64,000 bases of DNA from Odoribacter sp. (GTDB lineage Bacteria > Bacteroidota > Bacteroidia > Bacteroidales > Muribaculaceae), in assembly GCA_023663145.1 (NCBI GenBank), contig JAMPHZ010000013.1:1-64000 (forward strand). The letters are read 5' to 3'. How positions within the stretch are numbered: the stretch's first letter is position 1; each line of letters starts with the position of its first letter. The translations under genes and the position numbers were made by a program. The notes under the pieces are model-generated. The model made no database searches and had not been told where the DNA came from. It saw only the letters and a program-made list of their open reading frames with translations. This document shows positions 8,996 through 17,227 of the stretch, one piece after another.

Positions 8996-9354
8996 AGTGA
9001 CAGATAATTCATTAATTCGTTATAACGGTCTCGTATCTTGTCATCATCGACTGACGGGACTCCTGTCATGTCAATAACCTCATAACCATACCGGGAAAGC
9101 GAGCGGGCGGCTGATTCGGGATTACGGTGATCAATACGCAAGGCAACCACAAGTGTATGGTCATCTGTGCGGAGAGAGGTGGCGTTGAGATTCAGGAGGT
9201 GCGCGTTAACATCTTCCACAGCCATCGCTATACGCGAGGCTACAAAATTGTCAGGCGTGCACCCTATTAAAAGGCAACTCGAATCGGCGTTTGGAGGAAA
9301 AAGGACCCCAATATCGTCAAAATTATCGGCTTTTAAAAGAATTTCTTTCGTCAT
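8992..9354 (-). CDS. Small ACT-like domain protein, apparently the CBS-lacking form of a nadK neighbour
   Basis: 120 residues from ATG 9354, the only start outside the divergent pdxJ gene. The body (ASRIAMAVEDVNAHLLNLNA ... LVVALRIDHRNPESAARSLSRYGYEVI) resembles the C-terminal ligand-binding, ACT-like part of the CBS-domain protein that sits between pdxJ and nadK in Bacteroides. From memory that protein is about 220 residues with two N-terminal CBS repeats; here the CBS pair is absent. A role in sensing or regulating NAD kinase is only a guess from context. Confidence 0.7.
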   Translation of the reverse strand: MTKEILLKADNFDDIGVLFPPNADSSCLLIGCTPDNFVASRIAMAVEDVNAHLLNLNATSLRTDDHTLVVALRIDHRNPESAARSLSRYGYEVIDMTGVPSVDDDKIRDRYNELMNYLSL

Positions 9355-9444
9355 TTTATTTATTCTGACTAAATTTGTAGTCGAATTGAATGACAAATTT
9401 ACGAAATTTTTCTCATATCTCATTTTAAAACAGAGAAAACTTAA

Positions 9445-10176
9445 GTGAACAGCAATAAACCCACGACACGCCTTAGTGTCAACATCAACAAGATCGCAAC
9501 CCTGCGCAACGCACGCGGAGAAAACCAGCCGTCGGTAGAGCAGGTAGCTATCGACTGCCAGCGCTTCGGTGCACAGGGTATCACGGTACATCCGCGGCCC
9601 GATGAACGCCATATACGCCGCAACGATGTCTTTAATCTGCGCCCTCTCGTTAAGGTGGAGTTCAATATCGAGGGATATCCCGCACCCGACTTCATGGACA
9701 TGGTGTGCCTTGTGAAGCCCGAACAGGTGACGCTCGTACCTGATGCGGCAAATGCCCTGACATCATCAGCCGGATGGGACGTAGAGGCCAATTTTGATTT
9801 TTTGGCCGCTACAGTCGACCGACTGAAGGAAAATGGAATACGCTCCTCGATTTTTGTCAACACCGACCCGGTCAATATAAAGGCTGCGGCCCGCACCGGC
9901 ACTGACAGGATAGAGCTTTATACCAAACCTTACGCCGATGCTTACGCCGCCGATCCCGAGGCTGCCGTAGCGCCTTTTGTGGAAGCATCGGCCCTGGCAC
10001 GCAGCCTCGGCCTTGGAATCAACGCCGGGCATGATCTCTCGCTCAGGAATCTTGAATTCTTCTACCGCTCCCTGCCCCGCCTTCATGAAGTGTCAATAGG
10101 CCACGCCCTGATCTGCGATGCTCTCTACCTCGGCCTCGAGGAAACTATAAAACGTTACTTAAACTGCCTTAAATAA
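9445..10176 (+). CDS. pdxJ: Pyridoxine 5'-phosphate synthase
   Basis: 243 residues from a GTG start. [16 protein letters not shown], the [14 protein letters not shown] phosphate/active-site segment and the C-terminal [12 protein letters not shown] and VSIGHALI blocks define PdxJ. It condenses 1-deoxyxylulose 5-phosphate with 3-amino-1-hydroxyacetone phosphate to pyridoxine 5'-phosphate. It is divergent from the nadK operon, with a 90-bp spacer. Confidence 0.95.
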   Translation: MNSNKPTTRLSVNINKIATLRNARGENQPSVEQVAIDCQRFGAQGITVHPRPDERHIRRNDVFNLRPLVKVEFNIEGYPAPDFMDMVCLVKPEQVTLVPDAANALTSSAGWDVEANFDFLAATVDRLKENGIRSSIFVNTDPVNIKAAARTGTDRIELYTKPYADAYAADPEAAVAPFVEASALARSLGLGINAGHDLSLRNLEFFYRSLPRLHEVSIGHALICDALYLGLEETIKRYLNCLK

Positions 10177-10187
10177 GCTACTTCAAA

Positions 10188-10817
10188 ATGGAAACAAACT
10201 CGCCTTCAATCTGGGCTATGTGTGTCGAAGGCGGTTGGATTATGATTCCAATCGCCATTCTGGCTCTCGTGTGCATCTACATCTTTATCGAGCGTTGCAT
10301 TGTGATCCGCAGCGCATCGCAGTACGACGACTCTTTCATGAAACGCATCCGCGACTATATACACGAAGGTGAGATTGAGAGTGCTCTCAACCTGTGCAAA
10401 TCCAACAACACGCCTTTCGGCAGGCTTATCGCCAAGGGTATCAGCCGCATTGGCCGCCCCATGAATGATGTGTTGGTGGCAATTGAGAATACCGGCAACC
10501 TTGAAGTGGCGACCCTCTCAAAGGGCCTTCCATGGCTTGCCACAACCGCCGCCGGCGCCCCTATGCTCGGATTTTTGGGCACAGTGATCGGCATGGTACA
10601 GGCATTTTACTCAATTGCAAATGCAGGAAATGCTGCCCAGATAAACACATTTGCCGGCGGCATCTACACAGCCCTGTCAACCACAGTGGCAGGGCTTATC
10701 GTAGGTATTGTAGCTCTTTTCGCCTACAATTACCTTGTGGCACGAATTAACAAGGTCATGAAGCTCATGGAAGCCCGCACGATGGAGTTCATGGACTTGC
10801 TGAACGAACCCGCTTAA
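10188..10817 (+). CDS. exbB: MotA/TolQ/ExbB proton-channel protein
   Basis: 209 residues with three transmembrane segments (about residues 15-35, 110-135 and 155-180). The conserved GLPWLATTAAGAPMLGFLGTVIGMVQAF block and the AALSTTVAGLIVGIVALFAYNYL helix are typical of ExbB. With ExbD it couples the proton motive force to TonB-dependent transport across the outer membrane. It starts 11 bases after pdxJ and leads the exbB-exbD-tonB set. Confidence 0.92.
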   Translation: METNSPSIWAMCVEGGWIMIPIAILALVCIYIFIERCIVIRSASQYDDSFMKRIRDYIHEGEIESALNLCKSNNTPFGRLIAKGISRIGRPMNDVLVAIENTGNLEVATLSKGLPWLATTAAGAPMLGFLGTVIGMVQAFYSIANAGNAAQINTFAGGIYTALSTTVAGLIVGIVALFAYNYLVARINKVMKLMEARTMEFMDLLNEPA

Positions 10818-10829
10818 CCTGATCCACTC

Positions 10830-11270
10830 ATGGCTCTCAAACGTCAACAAGACATGATGGCAGCGTTCTCCATGGCATCAATGACCGATGTCATATTTCT
10901 GCTGTTGGTATTCTTCATGGTCACATCCACATATATTTTCCCTACCGCGATAGAAGTGAACCTCCCGGAGAGTTCTGAACAGACACCCGAGAAGCCTTCT
11001 ACACGGGTTTTCATTGACAAAGACGGTGCTTACTTTGTAAGCTATGAAAACGGTGAGCTAACTGCAGTGGCACCCGACAGCCTGATGCCCGGATTGCAGC
11101 AATATGCAGCCATGGCCGGTGATGAAGCGGCGGTGGCCGTTTACGCTGACTCGGATGTAGCCTACGGCAAGGTTGTTGAAGTTCTGAACCTCGGAGCCTC
11201 CAACTCAATAAAAATGGTTTTGGCCACACGCCCTACCGGTGACTCACAAACCCCTATGGTAAATGAATAA
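10830..11270 (+). CDS. exbD: ExbD/TolR-family biopolymer transport protein
   Basis: 146 residues. One N-terminal transmembrane helix carries the proton-relay Asp in MTDVIFLLLVFFMVTS (about residue 20). The periplasmic domain follows with VAVYADSDVAYGKVVEVLNL near the end, as in ExbD. It is 12 bases after exbB and overlaps the tonB-like gene by 8 bases. Confidence 0.92.
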   Translation: MALKRQQDMMAAFSMASMTDVIFLLLVFFMVTSTYIFPTAIEVNLPESSEQTPEKPSTRVFIDKDGAYFVSYENGELTAVAPDSLMPGLQQYAAMAGDEAAVAVYADSDVAYGKVVEVLNLGASNSIKMVLATRPTGDSQTPMVNE

Positions 11271-12075
11271 GCCACGTATCATCGCCGTTGCCTCGACCAC
11301 ACTGATAGCAATCGCTGCAGTGATTCTGATGCTTGTGACACACCTTTCGGTGCAGTTGTCAGGGCAGGAATGGCCTCCGAAGAGGCAAAACGAAGTTGCG
11401 TTGGTCGAGGAAGAGAATATTTTCGATATATTACCGGCCCCGAGAGCAGTCAACCGGGCTTACGAGGAATCATCCCCTGCACATAACGAGGTTCCGGCCG
11501 ACAATTTGTCAACACCTGAACCGACCACCGGCATGGACATACGTGACAACGGTACCCCCGCCGATCCGCCTCCTCCTGTAACCTCTGCCCAACCCTCTCC
11601 TGTAAAGAAGCATATGACCGAGCAGCCACAGAAGACTGGTCCATCTCAGAAGGAATTACAGCAGCGGGCTGAAGCCACTCGTCGCGCAACCTCAGCTACC
11701 GAGAACGCATTCAAGAACGCACGCGGTAACAACAACGTGGCCAATCAAGGCAACACTCAAGGCAACAGCGGATCACCGGCCGGCACCAACAGATCATACC
11801 ACGGCACCGGTTCAGGAAATGCCACCGGAGGTTGGAAAGTCCCTCGATACCAACGCATACCGGCCACAACCACCGGAGAAATCAAAGTCAAGGTCTCAAT
11901 CAATCCTGATGGCTCACCCGGTGAAATCACATTCCTCACCGGAAAGGCACCGGCAGGCACTGATCCCACGCTCCGGCAAGCCGTGGCACAGGAGATAAAA
12001 CAACGACGCTTCACGCGAGGAGACGGCACTACCGGTGACCGGGCAACGGCAGTCATCACATACATTTTCAAATAA
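11263..12075 (+). CDS. TonB-like energy transducer
   Basis: 270 residues: one N-terminal membrane anchor (about residues 8-28), a low-complexity Pro/Thr/Gln/Asn-rich periplasmic linker (about 65-185), and a small C-terminal domain (about 195-270). The C-terminal domain has the IKVKVSINPDGSPGEITFL and QRRFTRGD pattern of TonB C-terminal folds. It overlaps exbD, so it very probably forms the inner-membrane complex with the two preceding products. The linker is poorly conserved and the C-terminal domain is diverged from E. coli TonB. Confidence 0.85.
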   Translation: MNKPRIIAVASTTLIAIAAVILMLVTHLSVQLSGQEWPPKRQNEVALVEEENIFDILPAPRAVNRAYEESSPAHNEVPADNLSTPEPTTGMDIRDNGTPADPPPPVTSAQPSPVKKHMTEQPQKTGPSQKELQQRAEATRRATSATENAFKNARGNNNVANQGNTQGNSGSPAGTNRSYHGTGSGNATGGWKVPRYQRIPATTTGEIKVKVSINPDGSPGEITFLTGKAPAGTDPTLRQAVAQEIKQRRFTRGDGTTGDRATAVITYIFK

Positions 12076-12087
12076 CTGCTTCCTACA

Positions 12088-12153
12088 GAAGTTACAGATA
12101 TGTCGAACGCCCGCTGAACATGTTCAGCGGGCGTTCGACATATCTGTAACTTC
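12088..12153. terminator. Perfect 66-bp palindrome, probable bidirectional terminator
   Basis: Bases 12088-12120 are perfectly complementary to 12121-12153: 33 pairs with no mismatch and no spacer. It lies 12 bases after the tonB-like stop and 15 bases before the convergent ribE stop. A bidirectional transcription terminator is the likeliest role, although there is no long T tract in either direction. Confidence 0.75.
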
Positions 12154-12168
12154 AAAGCCTTTTATGTT

Positions 12169-12774
12169 CTAATCATGATTCTGAAGGGCGGCAAGATATT
12201 TACCTATGATATCGAACTCAAGATTTACAACTGAACCAACCTTTATATCCTTGAAATTAGTATGCTCAAGGGTATAAGGGATGATAGCGACCCTGAAAGT
12301 ATCGCGGGTGGAATCACACACCGTCAGGCTTACACCGTTGACAGTCACCGACCCTTTCTCAACCGTCATGTAACCTTTGGCACGCATCTCAGGCGACACG
12401 CTGTAGCGGAACCTGAAATATCGGCTTCCATCGACATCCTCTATGCTGTCGCACTCTGCTGTGCAATCGACATGCCCCTGCACTATATGTCCGTCAAGTC
12501 GCCCCCCTATCTTCATAGAGCGCTCAAGATTCACATTATCTCCGGCCTTAAGGTTTCCTAAATTTGAACGACGGAGGGTTTCTTCTATCGCGACTACCTC
12601 ATAGGTGGAATCGGGGTGGAGGGCCACTACCGTGAGGCACACTCCATTATGTGCCACTGACTGGTCTATTGACAACTCGTCGCAGAATGACGAACGCACA
12701 CGCAGACGCAGATTCCCGTTATCCATGGCGGTGGCAGCAACTGTGGCCGCCTCTTCTACTATTCCTGAAAACAT
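12169..12774 (-). CDS. ribE: Riboflavin synthase, alpha subunit
   Basis: 201 residues with two tandem lumazine-binding barrels, each with an SVAHNGVCLTV or SVTVNGVSLTV motif (about residues 40 and 137). MFSGIVEE at the N terminus is the classic RibE start. It dismutates two 6,7-dimethyl-8-ribityllumazine molecules to riboflavin. It lies 23 bases downstream of the GH31 gene on the same strand. Confidence 0.95.
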   Translation of the reverse strand: MFSGIVEEAATVAATAMDNGNLRLRVRSSFCDELSIDQSVAHNGVCLTVVALHPDSTYEVVAIEETLRRSNLGNLKAGDNVNLERSMKIGGRLDGHIVQGHVDCTAECDSIEDVDGSRYFRFRYSVSPEMRAKGYMTVEKGSVTVNGVSLTVCDSTRDTFRVAIIPYTLEHTNFKDIKVGSVVNLEFDIIGKYLAALQNHD

Positions 12775-12797
12775 ATCTTGTATCTTTAGAAAAAGCT

Positions 12798-15173
12798 TTA
12801 TTTAAGTTTAAGATTGTTTGACTCTATGATTAACTGGCGGCTTACCGGCCAACGCAAATGCAGAGTCAGGGTGCCGGCAGCGGCATTGTAGCGAGCTTTC
12901 ATATTGCGCCCGTTGACACGGAAAACAGCCTGGGCTGCCGCACGATGTATAACAAACTCAATCTCGATATTTTCCGGCGCACCGGGATAGGTACCCTTGG
13001 CATCTATGGTAACACGCGAGCCGCCTGCACTGCCGTTAAAGTTGATCAGTCGATAGTTGCCGAAGGAGAGCGCATCGGGGCTGACATGGTCATCATCGTA
13101 CATCGTGAACTGCGATGTCTCGCCCTGAACCGGATAATAGTTTACTGTAAGCTTAGCAGGATTATAATCGCCGGTATTCTCCATCTTGTAATTAGCCATG
13201 GGAATAAATGCTCCGGCTCTCACAAACACAGGTATCACGTCAAGCGGAGCTTCACATGTAATTGTGGTGCCGCCCTCATGCACAGTGGCAGGATCTGCCA
13301 TATCAAGCCATTTACCGGCAGGGAAAGTCACCGGGCGTGAAGTTGTTCCGGGGGTAAGAACCGGTGCGACAAGCACCTCCGGTCCCCACAGATATTCATC
13401 CATGATGGTATCGTATACCGTAGTGTGAGGTTCAGTGAAGTTGAGCGGGCGCACCAACGGGTAACCGAATGCCGCGTTCTCCCAGGCAAGGGTATAGGTA
13501 TATGGCAACCAACGGTAACGCGCTTTTACAAGGTCTTTGATTATCTCAGCATGATCGGGATAGTTGTAGGGTTCGGCATACTGTTGCGCATGGGTACGCA
13601 AAACGGGCGAGAAAAGGCCCAATTGCAGCCAACGCACATATAACTCAGGCATATATGGCTCGTTGGGGTCAACCGCAAATCCGCCCACATCATGACTCAT
13701 ATAAGCCAGTCCGCTCAGACCCGTGTTCAGCATTATAGGAATCTGAGCCTGTAATCCGCCCCATGAACGCGACACGTCACCCGACCACGGGAACACACTG
13801 TAACGCTGCAAACCTGTTGTTCCGGCACGCATCATTGCCATAAGGCGGCGGCCGGGATATTGGGTGCGGAACAGATCAAACACTATCTCGCTCCAGTCGT
13901 TGCCATATTGATTATGGTAGATGGCCGCCCTTTGTCCATTATGATGCAAACCGCTCAAAGGATGCATCTCAGGTTCACCAAGATCACCCCACCATCCGGT
14001 GATGCCCTGATCCGTGAGGTCTTTATATCGGCGTGTGAGCCAGGCGCGGGTTGCCGGATTTGAAACGTCGAACATGCCGCCTTTGCCAACCCATATTTCC
14101 ACAGGCTGTGTATTGCCCACTGTATCAAGAAGAAGCATAGAACTGTCACTCAGCAGTTTAAAATTATCGACTCCGCGGCCATTCTCAAGCACAAAAGGCT
14201 GGCTAATGGCTACGAGATTCACACCGCGGTCACGCAGGGTCTTTAACATTTTGCGTGGCTCGGGCCATTGCGACGGCTCCCAGTCAAGACGGCCCATGTC
14301 CTGCTCCTTACCATACCAATACAGATCAAGGACTATACCGTCGACCGGGTAACCCTCTCGCTTGAGGGTGTCAACCGTACCCAACGTCTCATCTTGTGTG
14401 CGGTAGCCGTAACGAGAAGTAATATACCCTAATGTCCACATCGGCGGGAGCGGTTGGCGGCCGGTAAGAGCAGTGAGCCGCTCTGTGACATCCGCCAATG
14501 TTGACGCGCCATTTATAAAGTAGTAGGTGACCGGACTGGTATTATCGGTTATGTATCTGATCGGATTACCGAGAATCATTTCAGCACGGGCATGGTCATC
14601 AAACACTATCGCAAATCCGTCGCTTGAGAGGAACAGCGGCATAGTTATGTTCATTTGGGATATGCGGGGGTCGCCGGCTGCATATCCATATGTAGGGCGG
14701 TTATACATCTGCAATGTATCACCCCGCAAATTTATTGCATGGCCACGTTCTCCGGCGCCATACATTGAGCCGGTCGATGTTGTTGCGATAGCAAGTTCCT
14801 GCCGCCCTCCTGAAATGGTGCGCAGCCCGTCGTCGGTTATGACCTTGCCGGCACCACCCATGATTGTAAGGAAACCGGTGCGGGTGTCTATTGCAGCCGT
14901 AACACCATCGGGCATTGATAGTGTGGTAACATATTGACCGGCACTCCCGGTAGTGCAGCTAACCTTTTCATTCACCGACACTATTGCACGCGATGGCAAC
15001 GCTTGTTCATCAGGGGCGGCATTGGTCACGCGCAATATACCGGGTGCTACCGCTGTTACAGTCACCCGGTGACCGGCGGCTGTAACCGCCGTAATAGAAT
15101 TGTTGGCAGCCATGGCGCATCCCGCGCCGCAAGTGGCCAGCAGTGTGAGTGTGAATAGTGTCTTCAGCATCAT
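12798..15173 (-). CDS. Secreted glycoside hydrolase family 31 (alpha-glucosidase/alpha-xylosidase type)
   Basis: 791 residues with a cleavable signal peptide (about residues 1-22). A GH31 N-terminal beta-sandwich with AGERGHAINLRGDTLQMYN, the (beta/alpha)8 barrel, and a C-terminal beta domain with a DUF5110-like end follow. The nucleophile Asp lies in GWWGDLGEPEMH and the acid/base Asp in FPWSGDVSRSWGG. The family cleaves alpha-linked glucose or xylose. The exact specificity is not readable. No susCD pair is near, so it is not part of an obvious polysaccharide-utilisation locus. Confidence 0.92.
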   Translation of the reverse strand: MMLKTLFTLTLLATCGAGCAMAANNSITAVTAAGHRVTVTAVAPGILRVTNAAPDEQALPSRAIVSVNEKVSCTTGSAGQYVTTLSMPDGVTAAIDTRTGFLTIMGGAGKVITDDGLRTISGGRQELAIATTSTGSMYGAGERGHAINLRGDTLQMYNRPTYGYAAGDPRISQMNITMPLFLSSDGFAIVFDDHARAEMILGNPIRYITDNTSPVTYYFINGASTLADVTERLTALTGRQPLPPMWTLGYITSRYGYRTQDETLGTVDTLKREGYPVDGIVLDLYWYGKEQDMGRLDWEPSQWPEPRKMLKTLRDRGVNLVAISQPFVLENGRGVDNFKLLSDSSMLLLDTVGNTQPVEIWVGKGGMFDVSNPATRAWLTRRYKDLTDQGITGWWGDLGEPEMHPLSGLHHNGQRAAIYHNQYGNDWSEIVFDLFRTQYPGRRLMAMMRAGTTGLQRYSVFPWSGDVSRSWGGLQAQIPIMLNTGLSGLAYMSHDVGGFAVDPNEPYMPELYVRWLQLGLFSPVLRTHAQQYAEPYNYPDHAEIIKDLVKARYRWLPYTYTLAWENAAFGYPLVRPLNFTEPHTTVYDTIMDEYLWGPEVLVAPVLTPGTTSRPVTFPAGKWLDMADPATVHEGGTTITCEAPLDVIPVFVRAGAFIPMANYKMENTGDYNPAKLTVNYYPVQGETSQFTMYDDDHVSPDALSFGNYRLINFNGSAGGSRVTIDAKGTYPGAPENIEIEFVIHRAAAQAVFRVNGRNMKARYNAAAGTLTLHLRWPVSRQLIIESNNLKLK

Positions 15174-15195
15174 TAGGTATGTATTTTTTCCGTTA

Positions 15196-16935
15196 TCAGG
15201 GATCTACCTTGTAAGTATAGTTGATATAACTTATTGATGTGTCACCGGCGCCGCAATAAGTGGCTCCGGCGGCGGGAGTGAATTTTTTCTTGCGGGAACC
15301 ATTTTCTACGGCAGTCACGACCCTGGCAAAATTCTTCGACGATTTAAGCCTGGATGACCATGTGGTTGTGATACGGTCATAACGGTAGTTGTTAAGGTCA
15401 TCGAATAACCCCTGGAGATCAGGGTACTTCTCCATTTCTGCCCGGTTCCATGATTTGTTGTTGTCAAGATACGACACAGCATCGGCTGATGTAACCTTGT
15501 TAACCGTATCCTGTGGCTTGTTTGTAGCGACCGGTTCTGGTACGGCAGCCGACGGGGCTTCTTTGACTACAGGTTTTTCGGGCGCAGTAGCCATGGTCGT
15601 AGGTGCGATGCTGTCAGGCGATTCTTCATTTGCCGGTTCCGAACCTGTGCCCATAAACAACCAGCCTAACAGAAATCCGAACACCAAAGCACATGCTGCC
15701 GTTATAGCCGTACGCTTGGCCGGCATTGACGTCTGACCTGTGTAAAGCAGATGGTTGACACGCGTACTGCCTTCCTGTACCGCCGCATTCAGTTCATAGC
15801 CCTCAATCGGGCTGTCTGTAATATCCCGCTTAGTATGAATCTCAAATCGGATAGGAGCACCAAGCTCGCTTGACTTTACAGGCAGCTCAAAGCGGTAAAC
15901 CTTTCGCATCTCGGGCAATTGGATCAGCGCCTGTGTTGTGGCTGCAAGGTCACAGTTAGTGCGAAACGGCGCATATCCCGGCGCAGTCACAAGCACATCG
16001 GCATTCTTTAGCTCGGCGAGGGTGAAACTGCGTGCCTCTTTTATCTCAATGCCATTGACGGTGACAACGGCATTCACCACAGGAGCTTTGGATGAATGGG
16101 ACGTTATATAAAACGATGCCGGGGATATTGACTTTCGCGAGTCGTCGGTATCAATAGCCGGAGGCGTCATGCCGGCAGTTTCCACAGTTATTTCCTGCAA
16201 GCGGTCTTCAAAGCCTTGACGACGCCAGGCAATAGTGGCAGTCTGCCCCAGGGGCACAAGGAATGGCCGGATGAAAGGGCGGTGAAAAATGTGAGGCTTA
16301 AAGCCGTCAGAATCCCCGGCAGGTGGGAGCAACGCAACATTCTCGGCAGGTGCGACACCGGTCAGATCATCACCGGCGGCAGTCACGCCAAGAGCTGAAT
16401 CAACAAGTACAATACCCTCATAATCAATATAAGCGGTCTGATACATGTTTTTGCCGAAGAAACTTTCAAGCTCACGGCCGTCCTCGCCTCCATAGAAACA
16501 TACCGCATACTCGCGCCCGGCAGATGCCACAACAGCTGGTGCCTGGGTATCCACCGCATATTCTTTTGCAAAAATATTATGCAGATCGGCAAGCTCCTCT
16601 GATGTCACAGCCGGATTTGACACCATGCGGGTGGTGCGCCTGACAATGTCACCTAATTCCTCAGGGCTTATCTGAAGCCCGTTAGGGATAAAAATAGTTG
16701 TGGCAAGATGGTCAAAAGGCTTGTCAGGAATAGTGCGAAGAATGGTGAAGAACGAACCCTCGTCAATGTAACTGATGAGGTAAAACAAATATTTCTCATG
16801 AGGGTCGTAGTCAAGTATCTCAAGAGCTCTCCGCACGTCTCTTATGTGACGCTGCACATTCTCCGACGGATTGATATTGCGCACACTCTTGAAACCTCGC
16901 AACGACTTGCTTATATATAATTGCAGCTTATTCAT
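15196..16935 (-). CDS. Large membrane-anchored protein of unknown function
   Basis: 579 residues, not recognised. The N-terminal ~400 residues appear soluble, beginning with a basic segment (MNKLQLYISKSLRGFKSVRN) and a conserved-looking helical region. A beta-rich part near residues 270-330 resembles a carboxypeptidase-regulatory or PEGA-like sandwich (VVNAVVTVNGIEIKEA ... VLVTAPGYAPF). One transmembrane helix follows near 412-432 (ITAACALVFGFLLGWLFM), then a Pro/Ala/Glu-rich linker and a ~90-residue basic C-terminal domain. With no signal peptide, the large N-terminal part is probably cytoplasmic and the C terminus periplasmic. Its promoter box lies 23 bases upstream of the start. Confidence 0.7.
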   Translation of the reverse strand: MNKLQLYISKSLRGFKSVRNINPSENVQRHIRDVRRALEILDYDPHEKYLFYLISYIDEGSFFTILRTIPDKPFDHLATTIFIPNGLQISPEELGDIVRRTTRMVSNPAVTSEELADLHNIFAKEYAVDTQAPAVVASAGREYAVCFYGGEDGRELESFFGKNMYQTAYIDYEGIVLVDSALGVTAAGDDLTGVAPAENVALLPPAGDSDGFKPHIFHRPFIRPFLVPLGQTATIAWRRQGFEDRLQEITVETAGMTPPAIDTDDSRKSISPASFYITSHSSKAPVVNAVVTVNGIEIKEARSFTLAELKNADVLVTAPGYAPFRTNCDLAATTQALIQLPEMRKVYRFELPVKSSELGAPIRFEIHTKRDITDSPIEGYELNAAVQEGSTRVNHLLYTGQTSMPAKRTAITAACALVFGFLLGWLFMGTGSEPANEESPDSIAPTTMATAPEKPVVKEAPSAAVPEPVATNKPQDTVNKVTSADAVSYLDNNKSWNRAEMEKYPDLQGLFDDLNNYRYDRITTTWSSRLKSSKNFARVVTAVENGSRKKKFTPAAGATYCGAGDTSISYINYTYKVDP

Positions 16936-16957
16936 TGCCTTAAAAAACTAAGTTTTG

Positions 16958-16965
16958 CAAAGTTA
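16958..16965 (-). promoter_or_regulatory. -7 promoter box of the 579-residue unknown gene
   Basis: On the minus strand this reads TAACTTTG, a Bacteroidetes -7 box, 23 bases upstream of the start at 16935. The nearest TTG is 26 bases further upstream. Confidence 0.55.
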
Positions 16966-17085
16966 GTGAAAATTACGCTGACATTTCCACTCAACGTTTA
17001 TATTTATCTTGAAATAAACCGCCGGAGAGTGCCGTTTATACATAAATTAACAAATGTGCAGCTGTTTTTTACACATGCCGATTCA

Positions 17086-17093
17086 TAACTTTG
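17086..17093 (+). promoter_or_regulatory. -7 promoter box upstream of the AspT/YbjL-type transporter
   Basis: TAACTTTG on the plus strand would give a leader of about 130 bases before the transporter start. A second box, TACCTTTG at 17215-17222, ends only five bases before ATG 17228. If that one is used, the mRNA would be nearly leaderless. Confidence 0.5.
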
Positions 17094-17227
17094 TACAAAA
17101 AAGCCTTATCTAACCTATACTTGACCGACACATTTCAGGACTCCGCCCGGGGGATTAAAAACCACAGAACACACAATTAACGGGCGACTATGTAAAGGTT
17201 TGTGAAAATATGCTTACCTTTGCAGAC

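Noticed and set aside
9355..9612. N-terminal extension of the nadK-neighbour ORF
   Set aside because: The extension is antisense to the 5' end of pdxJ and has no protein-like pattern. ATG 9354 is the natural start.
12798..15173. Polysaccharide-utilisation locus around the GH31 gene
   Set aside because: No susC/susD pair, sensor or other glycosidase lies nearby. The neighbours are ribE and an unknown protein.
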